NCBI GenBank assembly: GCA_025201345.1 | Contig: JAIXMG010000019.1 | Span: 62,001-126,000, forward strand | Direction of reading: 5' to 3' | DNA length: 64,000 nt | Origin: Thamnidium elegans | Taxonomy: Eukaryota > Mucoromycota > Mucoromycetes > Mucorales > Mucoraceae | In this document: positions 24,517 to 35,452 of the stretch, in pieces | Layout of the letters: the number at the start of each line of letters is the position of its first letter | How positions within the stretch are numbered: position 1 is the stretch's first letter | The notes under the pieces: generated by a model | The model's database searches: none | Seen by the model: the letters and a program-made list of their open reading frames with translations, nothing else | Told to the model about the DNA's origin: nothing | Position numbers and translations under genes: made by a program

Positions 24517-25249
24517 TTTTGTGGTTTTTATTTTTTAAAGAAAGAAAGAAAGAGAGAGAGAAAGGGACCAAGGATAAAAAATGAAAACGTTAAACACTCC
24601 CATAGTTTTAGAAGTCACGCCAATCTTATTTTGAAAATAAAAATTTGTGTTACTTACCACTATGAAGCTTTGCAAGTTGCTTTCTAATCCATTCTCGTAA
24701 GGAAGGTAGAGGGTTTAATGTTATACTCAGTGTTTTATTGAGTGTGTATGTGTGTGTTATAAACTCAGAAAGTGTTTCTTGAAACAAGACTTTTGTTGTA
24801 AAAATTGATCTTTTTCAAAAACGACTTATATATCTTCTTCCTTTCTTTCTTTCTTTGTAACCGCTTCATCCCGTTTAAGAGAACCACTACCGACCTGGGT
24901 TTCTTTGGATCTGATAACTCGACTTCTAGATAAATTTAGAAAATTATATTAATATTATCGTCTTTTGAAACCTTCCAATGATTCAAAACATTTGATACAC
25001 CGTTGATCCATAAAAAAAAAGTGTGCAGTAAGATTTATATTTTTAAAAGCATAGATGGGAGACATTTTTATCACACACAAAAAAAGTTAACTATCTATTT
25101 AATAGAAATGTTCTTTTATATATCCAATTTCTTTCAAGTAACCATTCTCTTTTATCTGACTTAGTTTACACGATTGGACTACTCAAAGTGTTTTCGTTAA
25201 ATTGCGCTGGACTACCCTGACCCGTCCCTGAATTTTATTTTTTACTGTC
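24517..25249. other. Intergenic region upstream of QPRT
   Basis: Contains (GT)- and (CTTT)-rich stretches. A doubtful minus-strand mini-frame begins at 25011 (MDQRCIKCFESLEGFKRR) with a purine-rich protein-like stretch downstream (24840-24930). No clean exon structure could be built, so it is not called as a gene. Confidence 0.4.
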
Positions 25250-25357
25250 ATTTTAGGTTAAAATAGGGTATGATCACGACCAATTGGAGTTCGAAAAAGT
25301 GTCCAATTAAGACTGAAAAAAGGTGTCCCATTTTTTAAACAAGTGAGGGATGCACTG
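25250..25357. mobile_element. Tc1/mariner-type terminal repeat remnant
   Basis: Read on the minus strand from 25357 the sequence begins CAGTGCATCCCTCACTTGTT, preceded by TA. It continues with GGGACACC...TTGGACAC-type short repeats. This resembles the terminus at 50813 (CAGTGCTTCCAGTCACTTTT), also next to TA and adjacent to a decayed Tc1-like transposase. No second end was found, so it is probably a solo or truncated end. It lies about 140 bp upstream of the coiled-coil gene start. Confidence 0.55.
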
Positions 25358-25494
25358 TATATCGGGTTCCTTTTCTTTTTTATATTTACTTTCCTTTTCT
25401 CACCCTTTTTTTTTTTCTTTTCTTTTCTTCTTCTTTCCTTTTTGCCACTCCTTATCTGTTTTCTAAAGAGAAAAAAAAGAAAAATATACAAAAA

Positions 25495-27493
25495 ATGACT
25501 TCGGATGAAGAGATTAAAGTAGTCATTCAGTCCTTACAAGATCAAATAAAATATGGCCAAGAAGTTAACAACGAAGTAAGTAATATACATATGCTAGTAA
25601 TAATAATAATAATAATAAACTTATACAAATACTTTCTAGCTGAGACATGATATGGATACTCAGTCAAGACAACTTTCCAATGATAACGATTATCTAAGAC
25701 AAGTAAGTGTTTCTTTTATATATAATTATTTTATTTTAAGCCAGAAAAAAAAAAAAAAAAAAAAAAAACTTATAAAAAAAATTACAGAAAATCGCAGCTA
25801 TTCAATTAGATAATTCCAATTACAGTCATACTCAATCTCGTCTTGAAACTCAATTATATGCTCAGGAACAAGAACTCAATAAATTTAAAAAAGAGATTCA
25901 ACACCTTACAAAGTCTAAAAAAGATGTTGAAAAAAAGTTGATTACAGAAGTAAGTTACACTAAACAAAAACCTAAAGAGAAAAAAAAAAATTTTTTTTAC
26001 CCTAACACGAGGAATATTATTATTTTTAGTCTGAAGAGTATGAAAACGAGAGATCAAATTGGCAACAAAGAGAAGCAGACCTTTATAACCAAATGAGATC
26101 ACTTAGCGTGAACAATGAGCCTCGTACACCTCGTACACCTCGAAGACGCAGTGTTACTGCAAACACGTTGGGTATCATGACATTTACAAGTGGATTAGGC
26201 GATATTGGAGAAACCGAAACAACTAAACTATCAGATCAAGAATCGGATGACCATCATCATCCAAGACCTACACCTAAATTAGCTGTGATTGATTCTTCTT
26301 ATGCTCGTGAAGCTAAAATTGCTCAAAGAACAATTAAAGCACAAGATAAACTTATTTTAGACCTTAAAAATGATGTAGATAAGCAAAAGGCCTTATTGCA
26401 AGAACGTCAATCTGAATCTCAACTTGTTTCGTTAAAGGTTGTTCATCTGGAACATGAAATTTCAAACGTAAAACAATTAAATCGGTCTTTAATGGAAGAT
26501 AATGAAAGTTATCAAATTTTGTTACATGAGAAAACTATTAATGGTGAATTTATCATGAATCCAATTATGCAGGTAAAATAACAACTTTTTTTCTTTTTAA
26601 AAAAAAAAAGTAGGACAACTAAAATTATTATAGGTCGAAAACCCTACAGTTCAGGAATCAACTAGTAATACTACTACAGGTGGTTTAAATTTAGCTGATG
26701 AATTAGCTTCTTCTGGTTTAAACTTGGCTGATGAATTAGCCTCTTCCGATAGAAATAACCAAATACAAAGTAGGAGAAATGTAAAAAATATATATCTGTA
26801 TAGGAGAATTTTCACCTCTTTTTAACTAACGAACTCTCTTCAACAGAACTTACAGATGAAGTTAAAATGTTACAAGATACCAATCGTGCTCTTCAATTAT
26901 ATATGAACAAGATTTTAATGAGAATTATCAATAATAAACAGCTGGAAGATGTCCTTAGTATCGATCAACCTACTAAGCCTAAAGAACATGTCAATACCAA
27001 CGATAAAACATTGACGTCTTCATCTTCTGCAGCAGGTCCTACTCCTACAAAAACTGTATCTACTACCAATAATACATTAAATAATAATACCAATACCACT
27101 ACTACTACTGCTACGAACCGTCAACGTCGTCGTACGATTTCTTATTGGGGTTCAAAGGTACCTCCTCCACCTCCTGCTAAATCAAATTCGGAAAGAGAGA
27201 TTGAAACTGTTGAGGACCGTCGCAGACATTCATCTATTGTTACTGCCGCACCTCAACCCGAAAGATCAGTTTCTACTAGCACTACATCTGCTGCCAATGG
27301 AGGTTGGGCTAAAGCGTTACGTCGTATGAGTGTTATTGGGTGGTCAACTGTAAAAGAAGAAACTACAGCTCAAAACGACAGTGCTGTTGGGTCTTCGTTA
27401 AGTGAAGAAGAAGAAACGTGCCGTAAATCCTCTGGTTCTTCTACTCCATCTGTACGTAGAAGTAATGAATTAGGTACTCTTGCTGAAGAATAA
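25495..27493 (+). CDS. Coiled-coil protein with Ser/Thr-rich C-terminal tail
   Basis: A predicted coiled-coil protein of about 540 residues. The first exons encode heptad-rich helices (VVIQSLQDQIKYGQEVNNE, LNKFKKEIQHLTKSKKDVEK). A basic RTPRTPRRRS linker follows, then a second coiled coil (AREAKIAQRTIKAQDKLIL, LEHEISNVKQLNRSLMEDNE). A perfect tandem duplication of GLNLADELASS (26682-26747) lies in the next exon. The tail is Ser/Thr-rich with a PPPPP stretch and serine/arginine patches, typical of phosphoregulated scaffolds. It resembles fungal proteins loosely annotated 'M protein repeat', which says little about function. About six introns are present; the long 3' exon starts near 26847. Confidence 0.75.
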
Positions 27494-27666
27494 TAACCCC
27501 CCTCCCCCCTTTTTTTTTATATATACTATTACTATATATCCCAACATTTTTTTTTTTTTTTTTTTATAACAAAATATATATCACTTAAAAAATTTACCAC
27601 CGGAATTTAAATACTTGCTTCTTTCTCTTCTTTTTCAAATTTTTTTTTTTTTCTTCCTTCTTCATC

Positions 27667-29292
27667 ATGTTGATTCATAATGTTGTTATTTTTTATGGTT
27701 TATTAAGTATAGTAAGTCATACTCTAGGAATGACACCACCACTGACAGGAAATATGTCGTTACCGCTAAGAATTCAAAGAGATATAGCAGTGAATGTAAC
27801 GATCAACCAATTTATCTGGCCTGCATTAGACATGTCAACTGCCTTTTTTGGAAGCAACTATACCAAACAACGGTTTTCACAAATAGACCAGCCCTTATGG
27901 ATGGGGTATAAACGAATTATCCTAGACTTGTACTGGAACTCGTCGCACTGGCAATTATGTCCTACCTTAAATTGCTCTTTTACATTTACGGACTATGTCC
28001 TAGCGTTAAACCGATACTTGCTATCAACTGAAGTGACTACCGATCCTACACAAACAAACTTAATTACATTAATTCTCAACCTGCATAATAATAATAATAA
28101 TTCAGCCGTAACAACAGATTTATCCTCGATCATATTAAAGTCTGTATCTCCTTTTCGTATCTACACACCTTCTAATTTAACGCTGGACCGTGTTAATGCG
28201 ACGTTACTAGTACATGCCTCTGACTTAAAATGGCCACCTTTACTGTATATTATTAAGCAGAAAGTACAACTGCTAATAGGCTTTGGTGATACCTCGTTAT
28301 CACAGGATTCGGTTACTGTTTCCAGTCATGATAAAGCTCTTATATTTGGTCAGCACGCCTTAAGTAACACGGTGGAACACTATAATTGTCAACAGGATCC
28401 AACCTCTTGGTCGTTTGTTCGTGATGCGCAAGTACCGTTTACTTTTAATACCTCTTCGGATCTCGTAAAGCTCCCCTCACCGAATTATTAAAAATGTAGC
28501 AGCACTAATACTGTTTTTTTTTTTAAAAAAAAAAAATAGGTGCGATGTGGTTATTCTCCTGTATTTACTCACTCGACTTCTTCATCAGATATCTTGTCCA
28601 CAATTTGGTCTTGGGAGATAGATCAACCGGATTCAGAAGACGGTGCCAAACGGTGCGCGTCCATAAATCAAAGTACGGGACGGTGGATAACGAGTGACTG
28701 TGCCGATACGTTACGCGTAGCATGCAGGTTGGCGACAGATGTGGATCAGTGGGTGTTGACGGACACGGCGTATAATTATGACAGATCGTTGACTGCGTGT
28801 CCGTCAAACTATATATTTGATATACCGCGTCAGCCTCGACAGAATCTGTACCTGTTACAAGCTATGCAAAACGCCAACTTGTCGCACGGAGAAAAGGTTT
28901 GGCTGAATTTAAACTTATTGTATAATGAAGATCATTGTTGGGTAGTAGGAAGGTATGGTACTTGTTGGTGGTCAATTAACGTAGGTCTTTTTATTGTGTA
29001 AGCAATATTTTTTTGTTTTTTTTTTAAAAACAAGTGTTATTATAGGGACAAGTAGAGTATTTAGGTTTAATAAAGACTTCTGTGGTAGCAGGAGTGATTA
29101 TTTTATTACTGGTAAGTATATTTACTTGGGTGAAATGCGCTAGGTTATGGCGTAACCGTAATTCAAAGGCCCGTAAAGCAATGGTGAAAGCCATGCTATC
29201 AAGAAGAGAATATGTTACTGTTCCTGTAAAGTTAATTTTTAGATACAGGATTTGTAAGCAATAAAACTAACTCTTATATATTTTAGGCGTAA
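27667..29292 (+). CDS. MTC6: MTC6-like maintenance of telomere capping protein
   Basis: Fungal single-pass membrane glycoprotein of the MTC6 family, genetically linked to telomere capping in yeast; the biochemical role is unknown. An N-terminal signal peptide (MLIHNVVIFYGLLSIVS) is followed by a luminal domain with many N-glycosylation sequons. Diagnostic segments are LWMGYKRIILDLYWNSSHWQ and LCPTLNCSFTFTDYV. A cysteine-rich part contains RCASINQSTGRW and YNYDRSLTACPSNY. A transmembrane helix (VVAGVIILLLVSIFTWV) and a short basic cytosolic tail follow. Four exons are seen; the last codes only Ala-stop (29287-29292). The intron before 28540 ends with T11A12 immediately before the TAG acceptor. 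Confidence 0.83.
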
Positions 29293-29818
29293 AAACATTC
29301 ACTACAACATGGCCAATAAAAGATCGAGACTCTTTTTTTTTTTAAAAAAAAAATATTGGGCTAGGTTAAATTACTCATTTTTGTACAACATCAAAAAATG
29401 CTTTTTCTACTTATCTGTGCGTCATTTTTTTTTTTTTGCCAAGCAACAGATGCGTATACATTTAAAGCATTATGATGTTCTTATTGTTCACGACAATTTT
29501 TTTTTTTTTGTATACTTTTTTTTTATTGCATTAAAAAATTGACTCACAAATAAAAGTGGTATGACATTATTTGGTGTCACTATTTCTCTTTTTTTTTTTT
29601 TTTTTTTTGCACGGGAAATAAGTAAAAGCCGAATTCCGTCAATCAAAAATCATGGTAACACCGTTTTAAATAAGTTTTTTTTTTTAGGAAGATTTTTTAT
29701 TATCATTAAGGAATTAGTAATTAGAAATAAAGAGAGAAAGAAGGGGGGAGGAAAAAAGGAAAGAATTTTTTTCTGTGTAGTAGATACAAGGAGTGTGGTA
29801 TGCCAGAGAGGGTGTGTG

Positions 29819-29856
<38 letters not shown>

Positions 29857-29929
29857 TTCGTTGTTTATGCAGGGATGTTGTTGTCGTTGTTGTATTATTT
29901 AATGTCGAATTTTTTTTTTTTTTATTTAT
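29293..29929. other. Non-coding 3' spacer with T-tracts
   Basis: About 640 bp between convergent MTC6 and LCB2. It has T runs of up to about 30 bases and no credible coding frame. Confidence 0.55.
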
Positions 29930-31407
29930 TTACTTTGCTTCGCTTACTTTTAAAAGTAAGATATCACCTACTTCACTCACAGCGTCTAAAGTTCTATCAA
30001 TATCTTGTTTTGTATGAGCAGACGATAAGCAAAAACGAGCACGAGAGGTGATGATGGGTGTAGCAGGGTAACCAACGACGACAGTGGCAATACCTCTCTT
30101 TAACAGCTCGCGAGAGAAGGCAGGGATCTTTGCAGGATTAAACAACAACAATGGGATAACAGGACTACCCTGATCACCGTAGACAATAAAGCCCATCTCT
30201 CTTAAGCGTTCAATAAAGTAGAGCGAGTTCTCTGCTAATTGCTTAATCTTTTTGCGACCAATATCAGTGCCATCTTCACCGCAGATAATCTTCATGGACG
30301 TAATGACCTGCTGAGCAACAGGCACAGAGACAGCCTCTGCATAGTTATAAGCATGGTTACGCAGACGCAAATGATCAATAATAGCCTTGTCACCAGCAAT
30401 GTAACCACCAGCTGCACCAAACGATTTGGTGAAGGTACCCATGAGAATATCTACCTCTGCAGGGTCAATACCGTAAAAATCGCAAACTCCTCCACCGTTT
30501 TCACCAAGGGCACCAACAGAATGAGCTTCATCAACATATAAATAAAACTAAAAAAAAAAAAAAAATATTTCGGTTAGTAAAAATAAATGCAATGCAAAAA
30601 AAAAAAAAAGTTGTATGTACCTTGAATTCTTTCTTTAAGTCAATTAATTCAGGAAGATTAACAATAGTGCCTTCCATTGAATAAAGTCCTTCAACAATAA
30701 TCAAAATCTTCTTCCAAGGACGGTGAGTTCTGGGCTGGCCTTGTGAGATGACTTCACGAAGCAATTCACGTAAATCGTCCATGTTGTTGTGTTTAAAGAC
30801 ACGAACGGATGCACCAGAGAGTCTTACACCAAATACAATAGAGGAGTGGTTCATTTCATCAGAGATGACTAAACAGCCCTTGTTGACAAGAGCAGGGATA
30901 GTAGTGGAGTTGGTAGCGAAACCCATACTGACACACATAGCATCTTCTTTACCGACAAAGCGAGCAACCATTTGCTCCATATCTTGCTGTTGTTTGGTAG
31001 TACCAACCTCAGCACGACTACTGGCGGACGTAATACCTAATTCTTGTGTAGCAGTTTCTACTGCATCTGCACATGGGCCAATTGTATCCGAAAAGCCAAG
31101 ATAGTTATAGGAAGCAAAATTAAGCGCTTCCGTTGTAGTACCAGTTAATCGAAACGATCTATTGAAATCAGGTGAAACTCGGTCAAGTAATTTGACCGTT
31201 CTAGATGCAACTCCCGTAATAGGGCGGTTAAAGCAATCACTAAATATTTTTTTTGATGTTAAGTTATATTCTAACGACAAAACAATAAAGAAGTGTTTTA
31301 CCGAATACGAACATAAAGACGACGCGTATAAAAAGAATCAAAATCAGAAACAAGAGGTGCATAACCCTAAAATAAAAATGTTTTAGTTTTTCTTTTTTTC
31401 TTTTTTT

Positions 31408-31445
<38 letters not shown>

Positions 31446-31807
31446 GGCTCGTAAAAAAATACCTGATTCATCTTTAAATGAGTATAAGCTTGAGGTTTAA
31501 AGAGTTTACCGAGAATATCTCTCAGATGACCGAACAAGATCAAGACAAAGTAATTGAGATAAGTGCCAACCAAGACGTAAAGTGGTGCAGCCTCCATTTT
31601 ATGCTCCAGATCATCATACTTCATCTTTGGCTTGCGAGGAGGCTGCCATCTCTCAGTTGGGTTATGAACAAATGTAGTAGACTCTGAAGTTGATTTGGAA
31701 AGCGAGCCGATAAAGGAAGGAGCATACGAGTGGTCTGAAGAAGATTTGGGTGTAGTCAAGTTGATACTTGGAATACTAATTGTGTGCGCTCTCTTTCCTT
31801 TACCCAT
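29930..31807 (-). CDS. LCB2: Serine palmitoyltransferase subunit 2 (LCB2)
   Basis: Catalytic subunit of the ER enzyme that condenses serine with palmitoyl-CoA, the first step of sphingolipid synthesis. The N-terminus has a hydrophobic membrane segment ([17 protein letters not shown]). The PLP-dependent aminotransferase-fold domain includes [15 protein letters not shown], the substrate and cofactor segments [16 protein letters not shown] and [16 protein letters not shown], and the Schiff-base lysine in [17 protein letters not shown]. Four exons are joined by introns of about 31246-31256 to 31300, 31367-31460 and 30547-30620. The largest holds a 35-base T run (31410-31444). Length is about 560 residues, normal for fungal LCB2. 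Confidence 0.94.
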
Positions 31808-31969
31808 CTTTTTTGTATATTTTTATAAAAAAAAAGAGGAACAAAAAAAGAGGAATTTTTTTTTTTTTTTTTTTTTTATATATATTAGTTTTGGGTTTAA
31901 AACTCAGTATAACCGCCGAATTTTTTTTTTAATGTGTTTCAAGCTCCTTCTTAAAAAAAAGTAATTGAT

Positions 31970-32457
31970 TCAAGACATCGAACTACTACGAAGTTGGACA
32001 ACTTTTTCGTAGAGGTCCAGGTTAAGGGTGTTTGAAATTCGGATGATACGAGCACACATACGAACTGTACCAAATGTTGCCTTTTATTTTATTTTATTTT
32101 TTTTTGAAAAAAAAAAAAGTTAGTACAACAGCAATAACAACAATAGAAAAATATTTTTACTTCTTCTGTCACTTCTCCTATACATTGTACAATATCTCCT
32201 TCAGTCGGCCAAATACGGTCAATATGTGTTGTGTCCACCTGAACTTCGTGTCCATCGTATTGTATCACTGCAAGGTCAATTCCTGCGTCATATTTTTTCC
32301 ACCTACCCACAAAAAGAAAAAAAAAATTAGTTCTTGGTTTTGTTACTTTTTTTTATATATATAAAAGTTACAGTCCGGTCACTCGAATAGAGTCTCCAGT
32401 TCGACATTCTTTCACGTCTTTTAAAAGTACTAATCGAGCAGAAGGTACAGTTGACAT
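31970..32457 (-). CDS. TEN1-like CST-complex subunit (OB fold)
   Basis: Small OB-fold protein of about 120 residues in three exons, best matching Ten1, the telomere CST subunit that pairs with Stn1. The start is at 32457 (MSTVPSARLVLLKDVKECRT). Exon 1 contains RTGDSIRVTGL. Exon 2 has WKKYDAGIDLAVIQYDGHEV and THIDRIWPTEGDIVQCIGEV, the typical G-D-x-V-Q-x-I-G-E pattern. The last exon reads FGTVRMCARIIRISNTLNLD. The third acceptor is an AAAAG within A/T tracts, so that junction is slightly uncertain. A small RPA3-like OB protein is the alternative, but the final strand pattern favours Ten1. It is divergent from NMNAT, with 174 bp between starts. Confidence 0.7.
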
Positions 32458-32531
32458 TAAAAGCTAAAAAGGGGGAGGAACCAAAAGCTTTTAAGAAAAA
32501 ATCTTTTTTGTTTGTTTGATGAATTACCCGG

Positions 32532-32543
32532 TATCACGTGATA
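32532..32543. promoter_or_regulatory. 12-bp palindrome with CACGTG core in a divergent promoter
   Basis: The sequence TATCACGTGATA is a perfect palindrome centred on CACGTG, the E-box bound by Max-, Cbf1- and USF-type bHLH proteins. It lies between the TEN1-like start (32457) and the NMNAT start (32632), about 75-90 bp from each, a sensible position for a shared regulatory site. Binding is inference. Confidence 0.55.
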
Positions 32544-32631
32544 TCAACTTTTTATTATTATTATGTATTACTCACAATCTTCGATATCTCTATTTCTTCT
32601 CTTTTTTATCTTTTTTTTTTTTTAAAGAAGC

Positions 32632-33817
32632 ATGTGCAGTCCAAAAGTAATGGCCTCTACATTAAAGGCCAAAGGCTTTGGTGATGATAATATATTGGGA
32701 GAATTTCATGATAGTTATTCTTTTCCGAGACAATTGATTCCAGAAACTATGAATGGTATAAAGTATATATGTATAACTCGATAACGATAACCAAAACTAA
32801 TATGTAACAAAAAAAAAAAAAAAGACGATAGTAAAATACCACTTGTTATTGTTGCTTGTGGATCTTATTCACCCATTACTTATTTACATTTAAGAATGTT
32901 TGGTAGGGCAAACTATACACACATACACATATAACCGGTATACTTAAAATAAATATCATTAGAAATGGCTAGAGATCACTTTAATGAACGTGAAGGGTAC
33001 GAATTAATTGCAGGATACTTTTCACCTGTGTCGGACGCATACATGAAGGAAGGATTAGCAAAGGCAAGTCATCGAGTGAAAATGTGTCAATTGGCAGTAG
33101 ACAGTACGTCTGATTGGTTAATGGTAGATTCTTGGGAATCAAGGCAATCGATGTATCAACGTACTGCAGTTGTATTAGATCATTTTGATTATGAGTTAAA
33201 TCAAGTAGGTGGCGGCATTAAAACACAATCAGGTATAATTTATAGTTGTTATTTAGTTAAAATATAATCCCTAAATTATTATCTAGGCGAAATAAGGAAA
33301 ATTAAGATTATGTTGCTTGCAGGTGGTGATCTAATGGCTTCTTTTGGTCATCCCGGTGTTTGGACCTCAGAAGATGTAAGGTTATTTTTTTTTGGGGGGA
33401 TTAATATGTGGTTGCTAATATATAATGTGGTTATAGCTGCATCATATTGTAGGTAGGTACGGGTGTGTAATTATAGAAAGAACCGGTACAGATGTATATG
33501 GGTTTCTGCTTTCACATGATATTCTATATCAGCACCGGGTAAGTTGGAATATATAGATAGTGTATTCGGTCTAAAAACTAATAAGAAAATTATTAGATGA
33601 ATGTCTTGATTATAAAGCAATTGATTCATAACGATATCAGTTCAACCAAAATAAGGTACACGCATTTTTTATTTTTACCGATAAATAATAAATACTGATA
33701 TCTTTTTTTTTTTTTTCTAGATTATTCGTAAAAAGAGGAATGTCAATCAAATACTTGCTTCCTAATCCCGTTATAGACTATATTTCTGACCATAGATTGT
33801 ATTTGCCCGAATTATAA
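32632..33817 (+). CDS. NMA1: Nicotinamide/nicotinate mononucleotide adenylyltransferase
   Basis: Adenylates NMN or NaMN to form NAD or its deamido form, the common final step of NAD synthesis before amidation. The nucleotidyltransferase signature is GSYSPITYLHLRMFE, with the C-terminal ISSTKIR motif that binds ATP phosphates. Other family segments are VDSWES, HRVKMCQLAVDSTSDWLMVD, LLAGGDLMASF and YLLPNPVIDYI. At least seven exons are separated by short introns, several near 60 bases. The ATG at 32632 was chosen because a T-rich leader precedes it and MCSPKVMASTLKAKGFGD continues in frame. Length is about 270 residues. Confidence 0.92.
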
Positions 33818-33952
33818 AGAGAAAAAGTTTTTGTCGCACCAAACTCAATTTTGTATCACCTTTTTTTTTTTTTTTTTTTTTTTTTTGAATGGATAAAAGT
33901 TAAATTGTTATATATATAAAATAATTTTTTTAACTTTCAATTTTCCTTTTTT

Positions 33953-33985
<33 letters not shown>

Positions 33986-33987
<2 letters not shown>

Positions 33988-34336
33988 GGGAGCTAGATTA
34001 TCAACCGAAAACAGAAAAAGAGTTACAGCTAAACTTAATACGATAAAAAAAGGAAGTGAAACAAATACTATAAATACGACCTGTACAACTCCAAATTCCA
34101 GCAATTATCGACCTACTTCACTCTCAAGTCAATCGTCAGAAAGTGTCAATGTGCTAGGCAGAAAGTATCATAATGAACAGACTTCTACTTATTGGTTTCC
34201 AAATGACGATGAAGAAATAGATAGACTTGTTGGTGTAAAGTATATATATATATATTTTTTGACAGGTTTGACAACCGTATTAATTTTTATTTGTTACTGT
34301 AGCAACACTTTGCGTTAAAAACTTTATTTAATGGGT

Positions 34337-34369
<33 letters not shown>

Positions 34370-35327
34370 TGTTTGTATACATGTACCAACCTATTTCCTC
34401 TTTGTAGAAATATTCCAGACGAAATATTAAAAAATGTATCTTTTGAAGAGGGAGTTAAGGTATTAGATTTAGGTTGTGGTCCCGGTACTTGGATTATGGT
34501 AATACATACATTATAGCGTATACACGGACACACAGGGGTATTAAAATTATTTTGTTTGTAGGACGTAGCAACTGAATACCCAAATAGTGAATTTATTGGT
34601 GTTGACATGTGTGACATATTTCCAAACAATATTCGACCAGCCAATGTTACATTTCAAACCGGAAATGTACTGGAACAATTATCGTTTGAGGATAATACGT
34701 TTGATTTAATCAACCTTCGATTATTTATCTTGGCTTTTAGAACGGATGAATGGGATGCTGTATTAAAAGAAGTTAGACGGATGTTAAAACCTGGTGGTTA
34801 TTTGTTATCTGTAGAAGCTGGTATGTTGGAAAATGGTACTGATTTTGTTCAGTGGGCAGGTCGCATCTGTAAGTTGTATACATACTCGTTTTTTTTTTTA
34901 TATTTTTATTTTTTGAGAAATTAATCGTGTACAACAGTTAAAGAAAGAATGATTGAACGTGACCAGGAGCCTTATATCGCAGATGAAATGAAAAATTTGT
35001 TGAAATTGGCTAATTTTGAAGTAGTACAATGTGTAAAGAAAGATTCTTACCTGGGTAAAGTATATTTGTGTATGTTGTATATATATAGCCTTAGTAATAA
35101 TTATTATTTTATTTTTTCAAGGTCGATCTGATCATCTTAATCGAGAATTTTTATGGGATATTAGATCCATTTTTAAAAGCGGACAGACATTTTTAGCAGA
35201 ACATTTGGATATTTCTATTGAAAATTATCCTGCCTTTCTAGATCAGCTCGTAGCTGAATGTCAAAAATTACCCGACGTTACAACATGGTCGATGGTTTCA
35301 ACAGCAGGAAGAAAGCCATTATTATAG
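33986..35327 (+). CDS. Class I SAM-dependent methyltransferase with N-myristoylation-type start
   Basis: Probable methyltransferase of about 315 residues; the substrate is unknown. The start MGARLST fits an N-myristoylation signal (Gly2, Ser6). A disordered Ser/Thr-rich leader is followed by the conserved TYWFPNDDEEIDRL. The SAM-binding motif is VKVLDLGCGPGTW, with the acidic residue after strand 2 in FIGVDMCD. NTFDLINLRLFILAF and LKPGGYLLSVEAG form motifs II-III. Six or so exons are present, with the C-terminal part extending to 35327 (TAGRKPLL). The architecture resembles LaeA-like/UbiE-like fungal methyltransferases that are numerous in Mucoromycota, so the regulatory role of LaeA should not be assumed. 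Confidence 0.8.
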
Positions 35328-35452
35328 GTTTATAACATTTTTTATTACTATTTACACACCTGTCATTATCCATTCCCTAAAAATATGCATTTTATATATA
35401 TATATAAATATAAGCTTCCCCCTCTCAAAAAAAAAATATATATATATATTTT

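Noticed and set aside
24810..25011. Minus-strand mini-gene beginning MDQRCIKCFESLEG
   Set aside because: A joined model needs a weak GTTTCA donor, and two downstream frames compete. Kept only as a remark.
29800..30051. Plus-strand frames rich in Phe (poly-T translated)
   Set aside because: They are translations of T-tracts in the MTC6/LCB2 spacer and have no protein-like segments.
30748..31104. Long plus-strand frame opposite LCB2
   Set aside because: Antisense shadow of the LCB2 catalytic domain.
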